In this document: piece by piece, positions 34,586-38,669 of the stretch | Numbering within the stretch: position 1 is the first letter of the stretch | How the letters are laid out: each line of letters starts with the position of its first letter | Origin: Lachnospiraceae bacterium | Lineage (GTDB): Bacteria; Bacillota; Clostridia; Lachnospirales; Lachnospiraceae | Assembly: GCA_021201665.1 (NCBI GenBank) | Contig: JAJQEO010000008.1 | Location: forward strand, 1-38,669 | Reading direction: 5' to 3' | Length of the DNA stretch: 38,669 nt | The notes under the pieces: model-generated | What the model was told of the DNA's origin: nothing | Databases searched by the model: none | The model's input: only the letters and a program-made list of their open reading frames with translations | Program-made: the position numbers and the translations under genes

Positions 34586-34594
34586 GAAATTTTG

Positions 34595-35032
34595 TCACTC
34601 GATCGTCACGTAATGCTTCTCTTCTACCTGTTTTCTGACATCCCTGCGCGGAACCCGAAGCTGCAGAACACCGTCTTCAAACTTCGCATGAATCTCCTCC
34701 TGCCTTACATTCTCTCCCACATAAAAGCTCCTGCTTACATTGCCGGCATAACGTTCTCTTCTGACATATCTGCAGTTCTCTGCTTTCTTATCTTCATTGG
34801 ACTCTTTCAACGCGCTTACTGTAAGATAGCCATCCTTCAGTTCTACTTTCAGGTCATCCTTTTTGAAGCCCGGAAGTTCAATATCTACCTCGTATTCCTG
34901 CTCGTGCTCTTTCACATCCGTTCTCATGATGTGCTCTCCGCGTTTTCCATGCATCATCCCATCCATCTCTGTAAACGGATCATCCATCCAGTCATTCCAT
35001 AAATTTTCTCTGAAAATACTTGGCATCAACAT
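34595..35032 (-). CDS. Hsp20 small heat-shock protein
   Basis: A 145-residue alpha-crystallin-type small heat-shock protein, an ATP-independent holdase that traps unfolding proteins. The alpha-crystallin domain covers about residues 35-135, with YEVDIELPGFKKDDLKVELKDGYLTV and the typical end FEDGVLQLRVPRRD. The N-terminus (MLMPSIFRENLWNDWMDDPF) is the usual short oligomerising arm. The start has AAAGGGG nine bases upstream; the ATG two codons later is an alternative. Its promoter carries both a CIRCE-like site and the 19-bp dyad, which suggests control by HrcA and another regulator. It heads the hsp20-dnaJ unit. Confidence 0.95.
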   Translation of the reverse strand: MLMPSIFRENLWNDWMDDPFTEMDGMMHGKRGEHIMRTDVKEHEQEYEVDIELPGFKKDDLKVELKDGYLTVSALKESNEDKKAENCRYVRRERYAGNVSRSFYVGENVRQEEIHAKFEDGVLQLRVPRRDVRKQVEEKHYVTIE

Positions 35033-35093
35033 ATATCATTACCCCTTTCACAATCTGTTTATTATTAAACTCAGAAAGATTATCCTTTCTTTT

Positions 35094-35112
35094 GTTCTAT
35101 CTGTGTTATAAC
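35094..35112. promoter_or_regulatory. 19-bp dyad operator, copy 2 (hsp20 promoter)
   Basis: GTTCTA-N7-TATAAC on the plus strand, read GTTATAACACAGATAGAAC on the minus strand. The TATAAC on minus is the hsp20 -10 box. One arm carries a mismatch to the perfect dyad at 29548. Confidence 0.6.
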
Positions 35113-35133
35113 ACCGATTGTTAGCCAAGTCAA
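35105..35133 (-). promoter_or_regulatory. hsp20 promoter
   Basis: On the minus strand TTGACT (plus 35128-35133), 17 bases, TATAAC (plus 35105-35110). The -35 box overlaps the stop codon of the upstream acyltransferase gene and the CIRCE-like site. Confidence 0.8.
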
Positions 35134-35147
35134 GTGGTGAGTGCTAA
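35121..35147. promoter_or_regulatory. CIRCE-like element at hsp20
   Basis: TTAGCCAAG, nine bases, GAGTGCTAA. The right arm is a perfect CIRCE arm, the left arm matches 5 of 9, and the spacing is exact. It covers the -35 box, as at groESL, so weak HrcA control is plausible. Confidence 0.55.
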
Positions 35148-36305
35148 TTTCTTTTGACTTTTTTCCAGGGTTTCAAAAAAGGTTTTGTACATCAATCCGG
35201 AAAACCCTTTCCGGACCGAAATCTCATAATAATCCTCATTGCTCATAGAAAAAAGGAGTATCCCTTTATTGCGGGTATCCATGCGTGAGATTTTTTTCAA
35301 TGGAAATTCATACTCCCCTACCGACAGTTTTGCCCTGTTTAAGATCAGAGTTCCTGACTCACACAGGTGCCGTTTATGATCATCGGCAATACGAAACAAT
35401 CTGGCATTCAGGTTTGATATTTTAAAATTTACATTGTCCTCAACAAGTTCTTTCACAAATCCCATCTGCCAGCGGTTCCACTCCCAGATTGTTCGGAATC
35501 GGCCGCCTTCAATTTTTCCAAAACCATTATATCCCCATGTCTTTCCACATCCCTGGCAGCAGATTTTCCTTCCTTTTCCCCTTATTTTTCCCAGCGCACC
35601 GCACTCCGGGCAGGCATAAAGCACATAATGGATGCCCTTCGCGCTGCGGTGACAGATCTTTTCGGTAATAGAATCAGGTTGTTCGACATACAGATCCTGA
35701 TTAATCCGCGCCACAATCTCCTCCGGAGTCATATTATACAGCATTTCTTTTGTATAAACGCCTTTTAACTTTGCAGAGACATTGCCTCTGCATAATCTGC
35801 TGCTCCACCGTGGAACGATCTCATAAGCACCGGTCACGGAAACAGTCACAACCGTACACTGCAATGCCCTGAAAAGTTTTCCATTTACAGGAGCCAGTGG
35901 TGCCGTCGTTCCATCATAGGTAATGTTCCCTTCCGCGAACATACAGACATAATGCCCCGTTTTCAGGCTTCGGGATATTTCAAGGATGGTTCCCGCATTC
36001 ATTTTTCCTTTGGAACAGGGAATACTGCGGAAAACATCGACTGCCAGAAAGCTCGCAAGCCTGTGACGAAGCAGATTTTCTCCTGTCACATAACAAATGG
36101 GCTGATCCACAGACATTGCCACAATCAGAGGGTCAAAATAGCAGGTATGATTGACCACCACAAGGCATGGCTCTTTCGGCAGACTGATCTCATCTTCCTT
36201 TTTCATTCCAAAAAGATAGTGGCAAACGGGTCCTGCCGCCACTTTCAATGCATGGTATAATTCAAAATATCTCCGTTCTTTTTTATCATTCGTCTTCATT
36301 TTCAC
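35130..36305 (-). CDS. PlsC-type acyltransferase with zinc ribbon and C-terminal extension
   Basis: A 391-residue protein. Residues about 25-205 are a 1-acylglycerol-3-phosphate acyltransferase-like domain with the catalytic HX4D motif NHTCYFD (H53, D58) and the acceptor motif FAEGNIT (125-127). A zinc ribbon follows (CPEC at 232-235, CCQGCG at 249-254). The last 110 residues (from about 280) look like a small beta-rich domain (LSVGEYEFPLKKISRMDTRNKGILLFS) that might bind membrane or ligand. PlsC proteins usually stop near 240 residues, so the ribbon and tail are extra. No RBS is strong before ATG 36305. Its promoter at 36369-36397 carries the dyad. It probably acylates lysophosphatidic acid or a related acceptor at the membrane. 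Confidence 0.8.
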   Translation of the reverse strand: MKMKTNDKKERRYFELYHALKVAAGPVCHYLFGMKKEDEISLPKEPCLVVVNHTCYFDPLIVAMSVDQPICYVTGENLLRHRLASFLAVDVFRSIPCSKGKMNAGTILEISRSLKTGHYVCMFAEGNITYDGTTAPLAPVNGKLFRALQCTVVTVSVTGAYEIVPRWSSRLCRGNVSAKLKGVYTKEMLYNMTPEEIVARINQDLYVEQPDSITEKICHRSAKGIHYVLYACPECGALGKIRGKGRKICCQGCGKTWGYNGFGKIEGGRFRTIWEWNRWQMGFVKELVEDNVNFKISNLNARLFRIADDHKRHLCESGTLILNRAKLSVGEYEFPLKKISRMDTRNKGILLFSMSNEDYYEISVRKGFSGLMYKTFFETLEKSQKKLALTT

Positions 36306-36357
36306 CTACCAGAATTCCCGGCAGTGCCGACCGCAAGGAAAGCTACTGCTTTTCTAT

Positions 36358-36376
36358 GTCATAGATGTGTTATAAC
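36358..36376. promoter_or_regulatory. 19-bp dyad operator, copy 3 (acyltransferase promoter)
   Basis: On the minus strand GTTATAACACATCTATGAC: GTTATA-N7-TATGAC. The TATAAC it contains is the -10 box of the acyltransferase promoter. It is the mirror image of the copy at 36449-36467 with one difference in 19. Confidence 0.65.
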
Positions 36377-36397
36377 TATTGTACCTATATGTGTCAA
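36369..36397 (-). promoter_or_regulatory. promoter of the acyltransferase gene
   Basis: On the minus strand TTGACA (plus 36392-36397), 17 bases, TATAAC (plus 36369-36374). It leaves a leader of about 55 bases before ATG 36305. Confidence 0.8.
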
Positions 36398-36448
36398 GAG
36401 ACATCATCTCATTTTATAAATTTTTCAGTTGTGTTTGAATTTATATGC

Positions 36449-36467
36449 GTTATAATACATCTATGAC
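36449..36467. promoter_or_regulatory. 19-bp dyad operator, copy 4, with -10 box of the cytidylate-kinase-like gene
   Basis: Plus strand GTTATAATACATCTATGAC, with TATAAT at 36451-36456. The -35 region is poor (TTGTGT at 36429-36434, 16-base spacing). The rest of the 263 bases between the divergent genes is A/T-rich, with nothing else clear. Confidence 0.6.
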
Positions 36468-36568
36468 AAACGGTCAACTACATATCCCGTAGTACAATTA
36501 ATAACGCAACAAATCTGCAAAGCAACAGTACAAAAAATCAAACAAAAAATGAATGGAGGCAGCAGCTT

Positions 36569-37186
36569 ATGAAGCGAATTATCACCATCAGCAGAGAGTT
36601 AGGCAGCGGAGGACGCACAATTGGGAAAATGGTGGCAAACCGAAAAAGTATTCCTTACTATGACAGAGAGTTAATTGACGAGGCCGCTAAGGTATCAGGT
36701 GTTCCTAAAGAGTACATTGAGAAGTCTGATCAGAAAATCACCAGCAGTTTCCTGTACAACCTTGCCATGGGAACCAGCTATGGCTATGGTATGCTCGAAG
36801 AAGCGAGCAATCAGCCACTTCCTTTAACTACGCAGGTTTTCTGCGCGCAGCAGGAAATTATCCGAAATTATGCAGATTCCGGAAGCTGTGTCATTGTCGG
36901 CAGATGCGCAGACTATATCCTCAGAGACCGCAAGGATGTGCTTCGCGTCTTTATCTATGCGGATATGGAAAAACGCATGGAACACAGCGTGAAAGAATAC
37001 GGGATGCCAGAGGCAACCGCCCGCGAGGAAATTACCCGTTCTGACCGTGAACGTGCCCGCCACTACAATATGTTTACCGAGCAGAAATGGGGAGACCGCA
37101 AGAATTACGATATACTATTGGACAGCGGAACTCTCGGCTATGAAAATTGTGCCCAAATCATCTGTTCCATAATTGGAATGAACTAA
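36569..37186 (+). CDS. cytidylate kinase-like family protein
   Basis: A 205-residue P-loop protein of the cytidylate-kinase-like family, distinct from the housekeeping Cmk. The nucleotide loop is ISRELGSGGRTIGKMVA at residues 7-23, followed by YYDRELIDEAAKVSGV, which in cytidylate kinases lies near the acceptor site. Also visible are SCVIVGRCADYILRDRKDVLRVFIYAD (about 106-131) and a lid-like EEITRSDRERARHY. The family is annotated as a kinase by fold only; the true acceptor is not known. GGAGGC lies eight bases before ATG. Transcription probably starts near 36463 from a promoter that mirrors that of the divergent acyltransferase gene, so the two are likely co-regulated. Confidence 0.88.
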   Translation: MKRIITISRELGSGGRTIGKMVANRKSIPYYDRELIDEAAKVSGVPKEYIEKSDQKITSSFLYNLAMGTSYGYGMLEEASNQPLPLTTQVFCAQQEIIRNYADSGSCVIVGRCADYILRDRKDVLRVFIYADMEKRMEHSVKEYGMPEATAREEITRSDRERARHYNMFTEQKWGDRKNYDILLDSGTLGYENCAQIICSIIGMN

Positions 37187-37192
37187 CAGTAG

Positions 37193-37275
37193 TATGCTGC
37201 CAAATTCCTTTCGCGTCCCTGCGCATCATAATTCGTCTGGCAGCATAGTAGGGCTGCCAGGCACTCCTCTTTTTT
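37193..37275 (+). terminator. two mutually exclusive hairpins after the cytidylate-kinase-like gene
   Basis: TATGCTGCCA and TGGCAGCATA (37193-37202, 37238-37247) form a perfect 10-bp stem. CTGGCAG (37237-37243) can instead pair with CTGCCAG (37254-37260), which is followed after 8 bases by TCTTTTTT. The second is a probable terminator and the first would prevent it. Confidence 0.6.
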
Positions 37276-37382
37276 ATATCCGAAACGTAAATCGAGTCTT
37301 TTCGGACGAACTCTGACAGGCTATGAGAAGCCAATCGTTTTGTGACATGAAAAAGCAGCAGATATTATACGAGGTGAAGAGA

Positions 37383-37580
37383 ATGAACATAAAAGATTTC
37401 AAGAAAAAACACCGTACATTTATTGCAGTAGGCACTGTTCTCCTGATTGTTGCGGCGACAGCTTTGTTTTGGAAGAATTTAAAAAAGATTTGTGAAACGC
37501 TGAAAGAAGACAGAAAAGGAAACTTCGCTTTATCAAAGTTCATTCCATCGTTAAATGTATGCAGTCAATCGGATTTTTGA
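37383..37580 (+). CDS. small single-helix membrane protein
   Basis: A 65-residue protein. A basic N-terminus (MNIKDFKKKHR) precedes one hydrophobic helix (TFIAVGTVLLIVAATALFW, about residues 12-30). A Lys-rich segment follows (KNLKKICETLKEDRKG), so the C-terminus is probably cytoplasmic-like in charge. GAGGTG lies seven bases before ATG 37383, and the frame opens further upstream at 37323 without an RBS. I recognise no family. It stands between the cytidylate-kinase-like gene and the HD-domain gene on the same strand, 46 bases before the latter, and could share its transcript. Confidence 0.55.
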   Translation: MNIKDFKKKHRTFIAVGTVLLIVAATALFWKNLKKICETLKEDRKGNFALSKFIPSLNVCSQSDF

Positions 37581-37626
37581 ATGCATTTTCTGACTAAAAT
37601 TGAAGTTGTTTTAAGGAATACAATCA

Positions 37627-38100
37627 ATGCTCAATACGCAAAAAATACAGATAGCTATACAGAGCCTGGCCCAGAAAGGACGGTTCATATCCGAAAAAAC
37701 ATTTCGTCACCACAAAGATACGACGGTATACGACCACAGTATCCATGTCGCTGAAGTTAGTCTGGCGATGGCTGATTCTCTGCCTTTCACCGTTAATGTG
37801 GATTCCCTGATCCGGGGTGCATTGCTCCACGATTATTTTTTATATTGCAGAAAGGAAAGCCTGAGAACTTACATCCTGCACGGATACCGGCATCCAGTGA
37901 TTGCGGCTAAAAATGCAGAGAAAGATTACGGAATAAATGATATCGAGAAAAATATTATAAAGAGACATATGTTTCCGTTGACACCGATACCGCCCAGATA
38001 CAGAGAAGCCTGGATTGTATGCATTGCAGACAAATACTGTGCAGCCATGGAATTCCTGCCTGCAGAATTCACGAGGAAGCTCAGGGCTTTTCAGTTTTAA
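37627..38100 (+). CDS. HD-domain protein (putative phosphohydrolase)
   Basis: A 157-residue protein of the HD superfamily of metal-dependent phosphohydrolases. The metal ligands can be followed in order: His in YDHSIHVAEVSLAMAD (about residues 36-40), the His-Asp pair in GALLHDYFLY (about 67-68), His in LHGYRHPVIAA and KRHMFPL, and Asp in CIADKYCA (about 134). Such proteins act on nucleotides, cyclic nucleotides or other phosphate esters; no substrate domain is attached. AAGGA lies nine bases before ATG. It ends one base before the stop of the converging esterase gene. Confidence 0.85.
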   Translation: MLNTQKIQIAIQSLAQKGRFISEKTFRHHKDTTVYDHSIHVAEVSLAMADSLPFTVNVDSLIRGALLHDYFLYCRKESLRTYILHGYRHPVIAAKNAEKDYGINDIEKNIIKRHMFPLTPIPPRYREAWIVCIADKYCAAMEFLPAEFTRKLRAFQF

Positions 38101-38101
38101 T

Positions 38102-38635
38102 CTATTGCTGTAAAATCCATTTTATTCCGTCTGCTGTTCTTCCGGTGGAATTTTGATAATGATTTCCCTTATTCAGGTGAAACGTTGTCCGGATTCCTTT
38201 TTCTGAAAAATAGTGAAAAAGTAATCTGGTATTCTCTTCCACAGGAGCCAGATAGGGATTCTTCGTATGACTTTCCTTATCCCCAAGGGAAAAATAGATT
38301 GCTTGCACCTTCTCGGAAATCTGATTCTGGCGGACAAATGGTACAAAATCCGGATACCACAGAGAACCGGATGCGGAGACAATACGGGAAAAACAGTCTG
38401 TTTTATATGCCGCATAGTCCGCGAACAATCCTGCAAGGGAATAGCCTGCAAGCACACAATACTCCGGAGGGAACAAAAGGGAAGCTTCAATCTGCGGCAG
38501 CAATTCACCCGTCAGCTGTTTCAGATATACGTCAGCGCCGCCGGAGCATGGCGTATCTCCTTTCGAAATCGGCGGAATAGGCCACGGTGTCATCTCGTCA
38601 TCCCAATTTACACCAGAGCGCTCTCGGAAACTCAA
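38102..38635 (-). CDS. alpha/beta hydrolase-fold esterase, N-terminus missing
   Basis: The C-terminal 177 residues of a serine esterase of the Fes/YbbA-like type. The nucleophile elbow is GYSLAG (about residues 64-69), the acidic region is SLGDKE, and the catalytic His lies in NKGNHYQN. NWDDEMTPWPIPP and GGADVYLKQLTGELLP are also typical of this group. The visible frame starts at a TTG without support and meets TAA at 38660-38662. A second frame is open from the right edge and reads ISGCFEFPRAL just before SGVNWDDEM, so a frameshift near 38615 is likely and the gene continues beyond the window. Members hydrolyse small esters, including siderophore esters; the substrate is unknown. Confidence 0.75.
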   Translation of the reverse strand: MSFRERSGVNWDDEMTPWPIPPISKGDTPCSGGADVYLKQLTGELLPQIEASLLFPPEYCVLAGYSLAGLFADYAAYKTDCFSRIVSASGSLWYPDFVPFVRQNQISEKVQAIYFSLGDKESHTKNPYLAPVEENTRLLFHYFSEKGIRTTFHLNKGNHYQNSTGRTADGIKWILQQ

Positions 38636-38669
38636 AACAGCCCGAGATTCCGCTCTTTTTTACATGTTC

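Noticed and set aside
36460..36478. A CtsR-type site (GACAAACGGTCAAC)
   Set aside because: The two heptad-like units do not match the CtsR consensus or its spacing well enough, and ctsR is not in the window.

Overview
The window reads as a low-to-mid GC Firmicutes chromosome, most likely a gut clostridium of the Lachnospiraceae type. The grounds are strong AGGAGG-type ribosome binding sites, TTGACA/TATAAT promoters, HrcA-type CIRCE control of groESL, a 1502-residue CoA-dehydratase activase fusion, an EFR1-type flavodoxin/ferredoxin protein and HXXEE membrane proteins. This is judged from protein resemblance only; no search was run.

Layout. (1) 1-10 kb: end of a sigma-70-like factor, a PAP2 phosphatase, a two-HKD phospholipase D/cardiolipin-synthase-like protein, FtsH behind a small winged-helix regulator, GroEL and GroES under CIRCE, a 27-residue membrane peptide, a YkgJ-type Cys-cluster protein, an acyl-ACP thioesterase and a HEAT-repeat protein. 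(2) 10-17 kb: a heterodimeric ABC exporter and a radical SAM protein, divergent from a TetR regulator that is followed by a PgsA-like CDP-alcohol phosphatidyltransferase. (3) 17-19 kb: a KefB-type antiporter gene broken by two copies of a structured repeat. (4) 19-24 kb: a redox group (nitroreductase, ferredoxin-fused aldo/keto reductase, EFR1 protein) and two tandem HXXEE membrane proteins, one with an in-frame amber codon, divergent from a second TetR. (5) 24-29.5 kb: an SDR and the giant activase. (6) 29.7-33.5 kb: an ABC-2 permease with two tandem ATPases, divergent from a third TetR. (7) 33.5-38.7 kb: DnaJ (no zinc finger), Hsp20, a PlsC-type acyltransferase with a zinc ribbon, a cytidylate-kinase-like protein, a small membrane protein, an HD-domain protein and part of an esterase.

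The two ends resemble one theme split by the middle modules: protein quality control (FtsH, GroESL, DnaJ, Hsp20) mixed with phospholipid enzymes (PAP2, PLD, PgsA-like, PlsC-like, acyl-ACP thioesterase), a sigma factor and an antiporter. This recalls, by function only, the transmissible stress-tolerance loci of Proteobacteria.

Two sequence-level signals stand out. First, a 19-bp dyad, GTTATA-N7-TATRAC, covers the -10 region of four promoters (activase, hsp20, acyltransferase, cytidylate-kinase-like gene), which suggests an undescribed regulon. Second, a family of GC-rich nested-hairpin repeats is inserted in or next to genes (thioesterase, KefB twice, ABC exporter flanks), with compensatory base changes between copies. 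No CRISPR array, tRNA, rRNA, transposase or integrase was seen.
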